Assembly (NCBI GenBank): GCA_036497285.1 | Contig: DASXJR010000062.1 | Coordinates: 1 to 64,000, forward strand | Reading direction: 5' to 3' | Origin: RYN-133 sp036497285 | Lineage (GTDB): Bacteria > Actinomycetota > Actinomycetes > Mycobacteriales > Jatrophihabitantaceae | Length of the DNA: 64,000 nt | Shown here: one piece after another, positions 16,593-25,470 of the stretch | How positions within the stretch are numbered: the stretch's first letter is position 1 | How the letters are laid out: the number at the start of each line of letters is the position of its first letter | Position numbers and translations under genes: made by a program | The notes under the pieces: generated by a model | Told to the model about the DNA's origin: nothing | The model's database searches: none | What the model saw: the letters and a program-made list of their open reading frames with translations, nothing else

Positions 16593-16694
16593 ATGACCCA
16601 CGACATCTTGATCGCGTTCTTCGTCTGTGCACCCGCCCTGGCGCTGATGATCACGTTCCTGACCTTGGGTTGGCGCAACGTCCGGAGGCAGTGA
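16593..16694 (+). CDS. Possible 33-residue single-helix membrane peptide
   Basis: ATG at 16593 opens a 33-codon frame. The product starts MTHDILIAFFV, has one hydrophobic helix (about residues 4-24) and ends with a basic tail (GWRNVRRQ), giving an inside C-terminus. There is only a weak purine stretch upstream (AAGTGAGTG). It lies in an otherwise empty 388-bp gap and converges with the desaturase gene. Very short membrane peptides often accompany membrane enzymes, but no family is recognised; it could be chance. Confidence 0.4.
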   Translation: MTHDILIAFFVCAPALALMITFLTLGWRNVRRQ

Positions 16695-16716
16695 GCGGCG
16701 TCCGGCGCGTCGGAAC

Positions 16717-17769
16717 CTACGGTGTCGACGCCGCCGCGGCCTTGTCGCCGATGCGGGCGCACTCGCCGATCTGGTGCATGTGCCGCAGGGCAATCCGGTA
16801 GGACTCGAGCAGGCCCGTCTCCGTGTAGGGAATGCCGAGCTGTCTGCAGTGCCGACGCACGATGGGTTGTAGCTGTCGCAGCGCGGGACTCGGCATGCTC
16901 GGGAACAGATGATGTTCGATCTGGTAGTTCAGGCCGCCGAGCAACGTGTCGACCAGACGGCTTCCCGAGATGTTGCGGGACGGGACGACCTGACGCCGAA
17001 GGAAGTCGAGCGAATCGCCTTCGGCGAGCATGGGCATCCCTTTGTGGTTCGGCGCGAACGAGCAGCCCATGTAGACACCGAACACGGCTTGGCTGATCGC
17101 GACGAAAGCGATGACCTTGCCGAACGGCATCGCGAGAAGGGGTAGCCCGATCAGCGCTATGAGGTGGACGACCAGCAGCAACTTCTCAGCCCGTGGCCAG
17201 CGCACCGGCTTGCCACCCCATAGATGGGTGATCGCTGAGACGTGCAGGTTCAAGCCTTCGAGGGTGAGCAGCGGGAAGAACAATTTCGCCTCATGCTTGG
17301 CGACCTGCCGGGCCAGCCCGGTGCGTGCGCCGACCTGACGTGCGGTGAACGCGAGCACGCTCTCGGCGACGTCCGGGTCCCGCTCCTCGTGGTTCGGGTT
17401 CGCGTGGTGACGGGTGTGCTCGTCCACCCACCAGCCGTAGCTCAACCCGACGAGCAGATTGCCTGCCACCGTGCCGATCAGATCGTTGCAACGCCTGGTC
17501 CGGCACATCTGCTGGTGACCTGCGTCGTGACCCAGGAACGCGATCTGGGTCAGCACCACCCCGAGCGCGGTTGCGACGATCAACTGGTACCAGGAATTTC
17601 CGAGCAGCCAGACGGCCACCACCACGGCAGCCATTGCCAACGCCAGCACGGCGGCGCGCACCGCGTAGTACGTCCTGCGCCGACGCAGCAGGCCGGCGGC
17701 CTTCACGTGTCGGCTGAGCACCGAGAAATCGGTGCCTCGGTCCGTGGGGACACCGGCAACTGCCGTCAT
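16717..17769 (-). CDS. Membrane fatty acid desaturase (acyl-CoA/acyl-lipid type)
   Basis: This 350-residue protein carries the three histidine boxes of the di-iron desaturase family: HDAGHQQ (about 96), HTRHH (about 133) and QIEHH (about 281). Paired transmembrane helices lie between them (VVAVWLLGNSWYQLIVAT and LLVVHLIALIGLPLLAM). The QIEHHLFPSMP motif places it in the front-end/delta-desaturase branch, like mycobacterial DesA3-type enzymes. It introduces double bonds into acyl chains with a ferredoxin or flavin reductase partner, none of which is next to it. Length is normal. Confidence 0.9.
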   Translation of the reverse strand: MTAVAGVPTDRGTDFSVLSRHVKAAGLLRRRRTYYAVRAAVLALAMAAVVVAVWLLGNSWYQLIVATALGVVLTQIAFLGHDAGHQQMCRTRRCNDLIGTVAGNLLVGLSYGWWVDEHTRHHANPNHEERDPDVAESVLAFTARQVGARTGLARQVAKHEAKLFFPLLTLEGLNLHVSAITHLWGGKPVRWPRAEKLLLVVHLIALIGLPLLAMPFGKVIAFVAISQAVFGVYMGCSFAPNHKGMPMLAEGDSLDFLRRQVVPSRNISGSRLVDTLLGGLNYQIEHHLFPSMPSPALRQLQPIVRRHCRQLGIPYTETGLLESYRIALRHMHQIGECARIGDKAAAASTP

Positions 17770-17915
17770 CGTGCTGCTCCGCTCGATCGTCGACCGAACA
17801 CAGCAAATCGCGACATCCGGTTGGCCGGGGTCTTACCCCGTTGGTCCGCGCGCCACACGCGCGTGCATGGGACAGTCGGACCGGGCCGCGTAGGCGCATA
17901 CAGGCAAGGTGTCAG

Positions 17916-18701
17916 ATGATCGAAATCTTCCACTCGCGTGAACTGCCACGAGCCAGGGAAGCAGGCGCGTTGGTCGCCGGCATTTTGCAGACGCTCAGGT
18001 GCCGCTGCGAGGTGGGCACCAACCTTCTGGACATCGACCGGTGGACCCACGACATGATCACCGAGGCCGGCGCTCAGTCGTGCTACGTCGACTACGAGCC
18101 GTCCTTCGGGCGTGGGCCGTTCGGTCACTACATCTGCACATCGGTCAACGATGCTGTGCTGCACGGGCGGCCCCATCACTACACGCTTGCCAACGGCGAC
18201 CTGCTGACGCTCGACTTGGCCGTGTCCAAAGGCGGAGTTGTCGCGGACTGCGCCATCAGCTTCATCGTGGGCGACGCGAAGCCCTCGCAGAGCGTTGCGA
18301 TGATCAGTGCCACCGAGCGGGCATTGAGCGCCGGAATTGCCGCGGCACGCCCTGGCGCTCGCATCGGCGATGTCTCCCATGCCATCGGCGCGGTCCTCAC
18401 CGCCGCGGGGTATCTGATCAACACCGAATTCGGTGGTCACGGCGTCGGCACGACGATGCACCAGGACCCGCACGTCCCGAACACCGGGCGACGCGGTCGT
18501 GGATACAGATTGCGTCCCGGGCTCCTGCTGGCATTGGAGCCGTGGGTCATGGCGGACACCGCCGAACTCGTGACAGATGCCGACGGCTGGACACTCCGCA
18601 GCGCGACGGGCTCCCGGACTGCACACAGCGAACACACGATCGCTGTCACCGATGACGGCATCGAAGTTCTCACCTTGCCCAAGGAGGTCGACGATGGATG
18701 A
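17916..18701 (+). CDS. map: Methionine aminopeptidase, type I (second copy)
   Basis: This 261-residue pita-bread-fold protein has the five metal ligands in order: Asp in TLDLAVSKGG, Asp in VVADCAISF, His in GGHGVGTTMH, Glu in LLALEPW and Glu in HSEHTIAV. It removes N-terminal Met from nascent proteins. ATG at 17916 matches where homology starts and has AAGG upstream; the frame is open 75 bp earlier. It is more divergent than the housekeeping copy at 47015 and lacks that copy's N-terminal extension. Its last bases overlap the start of a truncated trmO-like gene, so the two are translationally coupled. Confidence 0.9.
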   Translation: MIEIFHSRELPRAREAGALVAGILQTLRCRCEVGTNLLDIDRWTHDMITEAGAQSCYVDYEPSFGRGPFGHYICTSVNDAVLHGRPHHYTLANGDLLTLDLAVSKGGVVADCAISFIVGDAKPSQSVAMISATERALSAGIAAARPGARIGDVSHAIGAVLTAAGYLINTEFGGHGVGTTMHQDPHVPNTGRRGRGYRLRPGLLLALEPWVMADTAELVTDADGWTLRSATGSRTAHSEHTIAVTDDGIEVLTLPKEVDDG

Positions 18702-19341
18702 GATGCAGCTCGTCCCGATCGCATACGTGGTCTCCGAGCTGCGCGACCGTTCCGAAGCGCCGCGACAGGGGAACGACGATGCGCCGGACGCCTGGCTGAT
18801 GTTCTCGGACGATGTCGTGGACGGACTGCGCGACATCACGGCGGGCGCCGAGCTGCTGGTGCTGACCTGGTTGCACCTGTCCCGCCGGGACGAGCTCGCC
18901 ACTCGTCCGGGCAACGACCCGAACAATCCGATCACCGGCGTGTTCAACACCCGCTCACCGAACCGGCCCAATCCGATCGGGGGGCGCCGAGGGAGGGACC
19001 GCCACAGCCGACCGACTGCAACGCCGCCGGTGACGAGCAGCAGCCAGGCCCACGGCAAGAGTGCGCCGCCCGTCAGCCGGTGTTCGTGCCGGGTTCAACC
19101 CTGCGTTAGTGGTACGGCGTGGTCGCAGCGACCGCGAGCGCCCGTTGCCGGTCGAACGGCGCGGCCTGGTTGTCCAGCCATGGTCGGCCGAACCACAGAT
19201 ACCCGTCGCACCACTTGTGCGCAGCTGCAGCGACGGTCGCCGGCAGATGCCACGCGGAATTCCCGACGTCGGTGGTGGGTGGGATGCCGAGTGTCACGCA
19301 GCGCTGCTCGGTGCGGTTGCGGCACACCTCGGCGTTGTTGA
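18694..19341 (+). pseudogene. Truncated TrmO (tRNA-m6t6A37 methyltransferase)-like gene
   Basis: ATG at 18694 has a perfect AAGGAGG upstream and overlaps the stop of the preceding gene. Residues 1-98 follow TrmO/TsaA: LVPIAYVVSELRD, an APRQG SAM-site motif, GAELLVLTWLHLSRRDEL, and the signature GVFNTRSPNRPNPIG. Homology stops abruptly at about 18988. The remaining frame to 19341 is Arg-rich out-of-family sequence that runs antisense into the GH6 gene. About a third of the domain, including the L-D-x-x-D-G-T-P-V-L-D region, is lost, so activity is unlikely. The minus strand right after the break encodes an orphan membrane helix (LLPWAWLLLVTGGVAVG), pointing to a rearrangement junction. Confidence 0.75.
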
Positions 19342-20173
19342 AGTTGCCGTGCGGATGCTTGACCCAGTACTGCGGCCACGTGAACGGGCGGCCGGTGTCC
19401 GCGGTGTTCACGACGAAGTGCCGGTTCGGGATTCCGGCGTTGGTCAGGGCCGCCACGATCTGCCGCCCGAAGGTGACCTGTGCCGCGGTGGAGTCGTAGT
19501 GGGTGGCGTTGAGGGCGAACCCGCGGACGTGCGCGACGCCGGCTGAGCGGAGCATCGAAGCGGCGGTGGGCACCTGGAGCCAGTCTGCGGCGCTGGCGTC
19601 GATGTAGACACTGGTTCGCTGCAGCGCACTGAACACTCGCGCCGCGTAGGAGACCAGGCCCAGGCGGACAGCCGGCCGCCAGCCGTGCAGGGCCAGAGCG
19701 AGGTCAGGCTCGAGGATCAGTGCCACCCGCGCAGTGCCGATCGCGGCTGCGACCTGGTCGACCCAGGCCTTGTAGTCGGCCTGCGCCGCGGCGGTGAGGG
19801 GGACGGACTTGGCGCGCTCGCCGCCGGGGTACACCCGGAACACGGCCAGTTGCACGAGCGCGTTCGCGTTCCCGGCTTGGGTCTGGCTGATGTAGGCACG
19901 CACAAGGCCGGCGATGTCGCTGGTCGGTGTCCATGCCCCGAACCAGTGCACACGCGGGCGCAGCGCGATGCGGGCCAGCAGTTGCTTGGTGGTGCCGGTC
20001 GCTTCCTGCCACGCCGGGTAGATGCCCTCGGAGCGCCCGGTGTTGACGCCCCAGGGGGCGGCTGCGAGCGGATTCGCGGAGGCCGGGCCGGTGTGGGTGG
20101 TTGTCGCGCCGGACGGCACGGACGTCGCGGCGGCGACGACCAGGAGCGCGAGCACGGCGAGCACGGCGCGCAT
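19106..20173 (-). CDS. Secreted glycoside hydrolase family 6 (cellulase-like)
   Basis: The product (355 residues from ATG 20173) has a signal peptide (MRAVLAVLALLVVAAATSV) and a GH6 barrel. Visible GH6 features are AVFRVYPGGERAK, the catalytic-acid strand VALILEPDLALAL, YIDASAADWLQ, and a C-terminal LWFGRPWLDNQAAPFD lid segment where classic enzymes have WVKPPGESDG. It probably cleaves beta-1,4-glucan outside the cell. No carbohydrate-binding module is attached. A GTG at 20221 would give a longer basic N-region; the farther upstream frame overlaps the next gene and is not used. Confidence 0.82.
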   Translation of the reverse strand: MRAVLAVLALLVVAAATSVPSGATTTHTGPASANPLAAAPWGVNTGRSEGIYPAWQEATGTTKQLLARIALRPRVHWFGAWTPTSDIAGLVRAYISQTQAGNANALVQLAVFRVYPGGERAKSVPLTAAAQADYKAWVDQVAAAIGTARVALILEPDLALALHGWRPAVRLGLVSYAARVFSALQRTSVYIDASAADWLQVPTAASMLRSAGVAHVRGFALNATHYDSTAAQVTFGRQIVAALTNAGIPNRHFVVNTADTGRPFTWPQYWVKHPHGNFNNAEVCRNRTEQRCVTLGIPPTTDVGNSAWHLPATVAAAAHKWCDGYLWFGRPWLDNQAAPFDRQRALAVAATTPYH

Positions 20174-20298
20174 GGCCAAGCGGCCGCGGCGCGGTTGGAG
20201 TTGGGTCCGCACGATCCACACATCGGCCGGCCGGCGAAGAACTTGACTCGAATTGTGGCGCGCGCGGGTGCGGTGCCTGAAGGCGGAGCGAGCAGGCG

Positions 20299-20841
20299 TC
20301 AGAAGACCGACGACGGCCAGCGGTGCCTGCGCCACTCGTCCCATGTAGCGAATCCAGGCGGTGCGTCATCAATGGGTTCACTGCCATCGAGTTCACCTGG
20401 CGTTGGGATGTCGATGGTGGCGGCCCAGTGCGCGAGTTCCTCGTCGGACATGGGCCAGGTCGTTTGTGGCGCTTCGGTTTGGCGCTGATCAAGTCGTCTC
20501 CGCTGCTCCCCGGGGCTGAGTTCGAAGTAGCGCATCTCCACCGTCGCGCCGCGGTCTGCTGCCGCCTGCCGGAGAGCGGAGCGCTCGTCTCGACCCCAGA
20601 GCCCGTAGTCGATCACGACGTTGTTGCCGAGTTCGAGGGCGCGCAACCCGACCTGGATCAGCCGTCCTTCGATCACGTCCTGGGCCGATGGCGGATTCTC
20701 GTGCCCGTAGAGAGCCTTCACCCATTCGTCCTTCGTGAGGCGAAGTGCTTTGTGCTCGACTTCTATGCGCCGCGCCGCCGTGGTCTTTCCGGTGCATGGG
20801 AGCCCGACAGTCAAGAACAAGGTTGGTTGCTTCATCAGCAA
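20299..20841 (-). CDS. P-loop kinase-like ATPase (AAA_33 / zeta-toxin-like fold)
   Basis: This 180-residue protein has Walker A GLPCTGKTT (about 13-21) and a DEW helix (LTKDEWVKALYG). A hydrophobic strand ending in Asp (NNVVIDYGLWGRDER) acts as the catalytic or Walker-B-like acidic site, and Arg-rich lid segments follow (SPGEQRRRLDQRQ). This is the layout of small-molecule kinases of the chloramphenicol phosphotransferase/zeta group; the substrate is unknown. No antitoxin-like partner is next to it. It lies between a GH6 gene and two tRNA genes. Confidence 0.78.
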   Translation of the reverse strand: MLMKQPTLFLTVGLPCTGKTTAARRIEVEHKALRLTKDEWVKALYGHENPPSAQDVIEGRLIQVGLRALELGNNVVIDYGLWGRDERSALRQAAADRGATVEMRYFELSPGEQRRRLDQRQTEAPQTTWPMSDEELAHWAATIDIPTPGELDGSEPIDDAPPGFATWDEWRRHRWPSSVF

Positions 20842-20880
20842 ATCCGCGGGGTAAGGACTCTAGGCCCGATTGTGGTTGTG

Positions 20881-20953
20881 CGCGCCCGGCAGGACTCGAA
20901 CCTGCAACCTCTTGATCCGTAGTCAAGTGCTCTATCCGTTGAGCTACGGGCGC
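20881..20953 (-). tRNA. tRNA-Arg (anticodon ACG)
   Basis: A 73-nt cloverleaf on the minus strand. The acceptor arms GCGCCCG and CGGGCGC pair perfectly. The anticodon stem is CTTGA/TCAAG with loop CTACGGA, giving ACG, and the T-arm contains GTTCGAGTC. The discriminator is G. CCA is not encoded. It reads CGN Arg codons after A34 editing. Confidence 0.95.
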
Positions 20954-21010
20954 TCGGCTGAACCGAACGATCAGTTTACCGGTGACACCGAACTGATTCG
21001 TCACCGGGCG

Positions 21011-21100
21011 CGGAGGCTCCGGGATTCGAACCCGGGATGGGCTTGTGACCCAAACCGCATTAGCAGTGCGGCGCCATAGACCAGACTAGGCGAAGCCTCC
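21011..21100 (-). tRNA. tRNA-Ser (anticodon GCT)
   Basis: A 90-nt class II tRNA on the minus strand. The acceptor arms GGAGGCT and AGCCTCC pair. The anticodon stem is CCGCA/TGCGG with loop CTGCTAA, giving GCT. A long variable arm (GGGTCACAAGCCC region) precedes the T-arm GGTTCGAATCC. The discriminator is G, as expected for Ser. CCA is not encoded. It lies 57 bp from tRNA-Arg, on the same strand. Confidence 0.96.
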
Positions 21101-21241
21101 AACGGTCACGGACGAGTCCACGACCAGCCGAAAGCGTACCCAAGCCCGCGACTCACCCGCTGACGGCCTCAGCCTCGGTCAGGTAGTCGCCCGCCCGTGT
21201 GAACCCGGAGCCGTTCGCCTCGGCGTGACGGGCCGGCAAGG

Positions 21242-23011
21242 TTACGTCCGTCCCAGCCAGCGCTGCAGCCGGTGCGGACGGACGATGAACGCCTCGGCCT
21301 CCAGCGCCGCCGCCGCGATCCGCGGCAGGTCGCGCGCCGCGGGGTAGGAGATGAATCGCGGCTCCCAGTACGGCCGGAACTTGACGTTGAACCGGTACAG
21401 CGACTCGATCTGCCACCAGCGCGAGGCGAAGATCAGCAGCGAGCGCCACATCCGTAGTATCGGACCGGCACCGATACGCTCGCCGCGTTCGATCGCGTCG
21501 CGGAACACCGCGAAGTTGAGCGACACCCGCCCGACGCCGAGATCGGGGCAGGCCGCCATCAGCGAGGCGATCATGAACTCGTTCAGTCCGTTGTCCGACG
21601 AGCGGTCCCGCCGCATGAGATCCAGCGACAACCCGTCCGTCCCCCACGGCACGAAGTGCAGCAGCCCGCGCACGGCTCCGTCGGCGGTCGCCGTGGCGAC
21701 CACGCAGTCCCCGTCGGACGGATCGCCCATCCGCGAGAGCGCCATCGAGAACCCCCGCTCGACGGCGTCGCCGCGCCAGGCCGCAGCGGCGTCCTGCAGC
21801 GCGGCGAGCTCGTCCGGCGGGATGTCCCGCGCGCGCCGGACCTGCACGTCGTAGCCGGCCCGGGCGACTCGCGTGCACGCCTGGCGCACGCCGCGCATCG
21901 CCCGTCCCTCGAGGCTGAACTCGTCCACCTCGACGATCGCCTCGTCGCCCAGCGCAAGCGCGGCCAGCTTGCACTCACGCTTGAACACGGTCGCGCCGAG
22001 TTCACTGCAGCCCATGACCGCGGTCGTCCAGGCGTACTCCTCGGCGAGGGCGCGGTAGGCGGCGATCGCGCCCGGCCAGGCCTCGGGATCGCCGATCGGA
22101 TCGCCGCTGGCCAGCGCGACTCCGTGCACCACGCGGTACGTGATCGCTGCCTTTGCCGACGGCGACCACACGACCGACTTGTCGCGGCGCAGCGCGAAGT
22201 AACCGAGCGAGTCACGCTCGCCGTTGCGGTCGAGCAGTGCGCGCAGCCGCTGTTCGTCCTCGGTCGAAAGCTGCCCGATGGGTTGGGACGGACGGAGCAC
22301 GAGCAGCACCACGACCACGATCGTGACCAGCCCGAACGCGAGCAAGGAGCCGTGGAAGATGTCGCCGAACCGTTCCCCGCGCACTCCGATGGTGCCGCCC
22401 GCCCCGACCAGCGACTGCACAACCTCGCGCAGTCGGGCCAGGAACGACGGGCGGCCGAGGACGTGCGCCGGGTAGGCGTACAGCAGCACCATGCCGAAAA
22501 CGATCGCCACCGCGGTGAACTGGACGAAGACCCTCGCCGCGAACCAGCGGCTGCGCGGGTCGGGACGGGCAGTGAAGCGCGACCGCGCGACGATCAGGGC
22601 TACCAACAGCACGAGCGTGATCGCGGCCTCGACCGGGCGCCGCTCGTCGCGAAGCATGTACGCGACGGTCATGATCAGCGTGAGCAAGACCGCGGCGAGC
22701 CATTCGCGATGTTTACGCTTGCGCAGCCCGGCGGCCAGCCGCAACAGCAACAGGCCGCCGACCGCCGTGATCGCGGTGGCCGCGGCTGTGGCCGGCGCAG
22801 GAATGATCTTGGTTATCGAGTGCACGCGCAGCCGCTCGCTGGTCCACACCGCGCCGATCAGCGCAAGCAGCCCCAGCAGCCGGGCGATGTTGGCCACGAT
22901 GCGCGGCGCGTTGGCGAGGTAGCCCCGGTGCAACCGCGTCCAGAACGTCGGCGGGGGCGGCGGCTCGGTGCCGCGCGGATGCGCCGCGGTCGCCGAATTG
23001 CCTCGTACCAC
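21242..23011 (-). CDS. MprF-like phosphatidylglycerol aminoacyltransferase (DUF2156 domain)
   Basis: This 589-residue protein has an N-terminal membrane half with about seven helices (residues 40-250). A cytoplasmic DUF2156 GNAT-like transferase domain follows (ERDSLGYFALRRDKSVVWSP; VHGVALASGDPIGDPEAWP; GWxxWQ-type end RPYWEPRFISYP). This is the layout of MprF and the N-terminal part of mycobacterial LysX, without the lysyl-tRNA synthetase module. It transfers Lys or another amino acid from aminoacyl-tRNA to phosphatidylglycerol and reduces the negative charge of the membrane. The amino acid specificity cannot be read from sequence. Confidence 0.86.
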   Translation of the reverse strand: MVRGNSATAAHPRGTEPPPPPTFWTRLHRGYLANAPRIVANIARLLGLLALIGAVWTSERLRVHSITKIIPAPATAAATAITAVGGLLLLRLAAGLRKRKHREWLAAVLLTLIMTVAYMLRDERRPVEAAITLVLLVALIVARSRFTARPDPRSRWFAARVFVQFTAVAIVFGMVLLYAYPAHVLGRPSFLARLREVVQSLVGAGGTIGVRGERFGDIFHGSLLAFGLVTIVVVVLLVLRPSQPIGQLSTEDEQRLRALLDRNGERDSLGYFALRRDKSVVWSPSAKAAITYRVVHGVALASGDPIGDPEAWPGAIAAYRALAEEYAWTTAVMGCSELGATVFKRECKLAALALGDEAIVEVDEFSLEGRAMRGVRQACTRVARAGYDVQVRRARDIPPDELAALQDAAAAWRGDAVERGFSMALSRMGDPSDGDCVVATATADGAVRGLLHFVPWGTDGLSLDLMRRDRSSDNGLNEFMIASLMAACPDLGVGRVSLNFAVFRDAIERGERIGAGPILRMWRSLLIFASRWWQIESLYRFNVKFRPYWEPRFISYPAARDLPRIAAAALEAEAFIVRPHRLQRWLGRT

Positions 23012-23054
23012 CCGCTCATGGTCGCAAACCGGACGCCTTCCAGCGATTCGGTCC

Positions 23055-23654
23055 TCAGCGAGGCGAGATGAGCGGAATCAGCACCTGGTCGATGATTTCG
23101 TTGATCATCCTGGCGTTCACGGGCTCGCGCTGCAGAATCATCCGGTAGGTGAGGACGGACGGGAGCACGTCGGCCACCAGCGTCACATCGGCACCGGGCC
23201 GGACCTCTCCGCGTTCGACACCACGGCGTAACAGGGCGAGCATGGCTGCCCGCCGCGGCGCCTGGAACTGGTCGTCGACGGCGCGGGCGAGTTCGGGATC
23301 GGTGGCCGCTTCGCACTTGATCGCCCGCATCACGTCGCCGGCCGGGCTCGCCAGCGTCGCGGTGATCGCCCGTGCCACGCCGCGCAGAGCGTCCTCCGTG
23401 GTGACGTCGTCGGCGAGCGCCACCGGGAAGCCGCACTGCTCCGGCGTCGGCAACTGCGAGCTGATCGCGTCCAGCAGCAGCTGCGCGCGGGTGGGCCAAC
23501 GCCGGTAAATGCTGGCCTTCCCGGTGCGCGCCCGGGCGGCGACCCCTTCGACGGTGAACGCCGTGTATCCGACTTCGGACAGCTCGGCGTAGGCGGCCTC
23601 GAGAATCGCGTCCTCGAGTGCGGCGCCGCGCTTTCGCTGCACGATCACGGTCAC
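23055..23654 (-). CDS. TetR-family transcriptional regulator
   Basis: This 199-residue protein has an N-terminal TetR helix-turn-helix (ILEAAYAELSEVGYTAFTVEGVAARARTGKASIYRRWPTR is the family pattern; key residues lie in about 17-55). An all-helical ligand domain with a TetR_C-like LLRRGVERGEVRPGAD segment follows. It is divergent from an MFS drug exporter with a 150-bp shared region that contains a promoter-spanning inverted repeat. It is therefore probably the local repressor of the pump. Confidence 0.92.
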   Translation of the reverse strand: MTVIVQRKRGAALEDAILEAAYAELSEVGYTAFTVEGVAARARTGKASIYRRWPTRAQLLLDAISSQLPTPEQCGFPVALADDVTTEDALRGVARAITATLASPAGDVMRAIKCEAATDPELARAVDDQFQAPRRAAMLALLRRGVERGEVRPGADVTLVADVLPSVLTYRMILQREPVNARMINEIIDQVLIPLISPR

Positions 23655-23710
23655 GTCGTTGTCATACCCCTCGGTCAGAATCCCCGGTATCGGAGTTCAC
23701 TAAAAGACGG

Positions 23711-23757
23711 TTGCGTTTCTTACCTGGCCGGGCCTATGTTACCCCGATAAGGAACGC
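23711..23757 (+). promoter_or_regulatory. MFS pump promoter with overlapping inverted repeat (candidate TetR operator)
   Basis: TTGCGT (23711-23716) and TATGTT (23735-23740), 18 bp apart, form a plausible sigma-70 promoter facing the MFS gene. An inverted repeat, GCGTTTCTTA at 23713-23722 and TAAGGAACGC at 23748-23757 (one mismatch), spans the promoter. A repressor bound there would block transcription. Its arms are farther apart than in most TetR operators, so the exact site is uncertain. Confidence 0.45.
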
Positions 23758-23805
23758 ATTCGTACTCTAAGCCTGAAGTCGACAGAAGAGTAGTTGGAGC
23801 ACATC

Positions 23806-25446
23806 GTGGCTGACACAGACCTGGCGCGCACCACCGCGCAACCCGCGAACGGCGCACGACGCCATGCGCATACCGCCCTGATCCTGATGGTGATCGCCGG
23901 CGCCCAGATGATGGTCGTGCTCGACGGAACGATCGTGAACATCGCGCTGCCGTCGATGGGTCGGTACTTCGACAAGAGCCAGACGGACATGACGTGGGCG
24001 CTCAACGCTTACGCGCTCGCCTTCGGCGGATTCCTGCTGCTCGGCGGTCGCATGGGCGACATCCTGGGGCGCCGGCGGATGTTCATCCTGGGCCTGAGCT
24101 TGTTCACGATCGGCAGCTTCCTCGCCGGGATCGCGCCCAGCTTCGGGCTGTTGCTCGCCGGTCGCGCCGTGCAGGGCTTCGGCGGCGCGATCGCCTCGCC
24201 CACCGCGCTGTCGCTGATCACGACCGAGTTCGAGGAAGGCCCGGCCCGCACGCGGGCGATCGCGGTCTACGCGGCCGTGTCCGGTGCGGGTGCCGCGCTC
24301 GGGCTGTTGCTCGGCGGCGTCCTCACCAACTACTTCAGCTGGCGCTGGGTGCTGTTCGTCAACATCCCGATCGGCGCCGTGCTGATCACCGGCGCGTACT
24401 TCTACCTGCACGAGTCCGAGCGGCTGAAGGGCAAGTTCGACTTCATCGGCGCGGCGCTGTCGGTGGCCGGCATGGTCGCGACGGTGTACGGCTTCATCCA
24501 CGTCGCACACAGCGGCTGGGGCAATGCCCAGACCTTCGTCGTGTTCGCCGCGGCCGTCGTGCTGCTCACCACGTTCGTGTACTACGAGGCCAAGGTGGCG
24601 GCCGATCCGATGATGCCGATGCGCATCTTCGAAGACCGCAATCGCGCCGGCGCCTACGTGGTCATGTTCGTCGTCGGTGCAGCCATGTTCGGCATGTTCT
24701 ACTTCGTGACCTTCTTCGTGCAGGGCGTACGTGAGTACGGACCGCTGAAGACCGGCTTTTCGTTCCTGCCCGTCGCCTTTGTGATCGGCATCGTCAGCCA
24801 GATCGTGGCCAAGCTGTTGCCGAAGGTCGGCGCGAAACCCCTGCTGATCGCCGGCACGGGCTTGATCACGCTGTCGCTGCTGTGGTTCTCGACCGTCAAC
24901 AAGGATTCCGGCTATGCCGGCAAGCTGCTGCCCGGCATGTTCCTGCTCGCTGTCGCGATGGGTTGCCTGTTCGTTCCGCTGACCGCGACCGCGGTGTCGA
25001 ACGTCCGCAACACCGACGCGGGTCTCGCCTCAGCGCTGCTCAACGTCGGGCAGCAGGTGGGCGGTGCGCTCGGGTTGTCGGTGATGACGACGGTATTCGG
25101 TACGAGCGCCCGCAGCTGGGCCAGCGGCCACGTGCAGGGTCTCGTGGCGCAGATCCCGACCGACTCGCATCAGGCGGTCTCCGGGTTCCTGGCCAAGTAC
25201 GGGCAGAACGGACCGCAGGCCGCTGACATCAAGGGCTTCGTGATGCAGCACCCGAGCACGGCGGGCTTCTTCAGCCACGCGTACTCGGACTTCGCACGGT
25301 CCCTGCAGGCCTACGCGTCCGGCAAGGGCTTCCTGATGGGCGCCGCGTTCGGCCTGGTCGCGTTGGTCGTCGCGATCGTCATGATCAACGTCAAGAAGGA
25401 CGACCTGCCCGCCGACCCGGCCGAAACGGCCGCCGTCGCGGCATAG
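23806..25446 (+). CDS. MFS multidrug exporter, DHA2 (EmrB/QacA) type
   Basis: The product is 546 residues long with 14 predicted helices, starting LILMVIAGAQMMVVLDGTIVN (the DHA2 family helix 1 with its conserved D). Motif A (LLLGGRMGDILGRRRMF) and motif C (AVSGAGAALGLLLGGVL) of antiporters are present. It probably exports hydrophobic or cationic drugs in exchange for protons. GTG at 23806 is preferred because GGAG lies 6 bp upstream; TTG at 23794 is possible. It is divergent from a TetR gene. Repeat element B1 follows its stop. Confidence 0.93.
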   Translation: MADTDLARTTAQPANGARRHAHTALILMVIAGAQMMVVLDGTIVNIALPSMGRYFDKSQTDMTWALNAYALAFGGFLLLGGRMGDILGRRRMFILGLSLFTIGSFLAGIAPSFGLLLAGRAVQGFGGAIASPTALSLITTEFEEGPARTRAIAVYAAVSGAGAALGLLLGGVLTNYFSWRWVLFVNIPIGAVLITGAYFYLHESERLKGKFDFIGAALSVAGMVATVYGFIHVAHSGWGNAQTFVVFAAAVVLLTTFVYYEAKVAADPMMPMRIFEDRNRAGAYVVMFVVGAAMFGMFYFVTFFVQGVREYGPLKTGFSFLPVAFVIGIVSQIVAKLLPKVGAKPLLIAGTGLITLSLLWFSTVNKDSGYAGKLLPGMFLLAVAMGCLFVPLTATAVSNVRNTDAGLASALLNVGQQVGGALGLSVMTTVFGTSARSWASGHVQGLVAQIPTDSHQAVSGFLAKYGQNGPQAADIKGFVMQHPSTAGFFSHAYSDFARSLQAYASGKGFLMGAAFGLVALVVAIVMINVKKDDLPADPAETAAVAA

Positions 25447-25470
25447 GCAGGCGCCGCGTCGCGAACCTCA

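Noticed and set aside
20299..20841. Zeta-type toxin of a toxin-antitoxin pair
   Set aside because: The P-loop kinase fold fits, but there is no small antitoxin gene next to it and substrate residues cannot be assigned.
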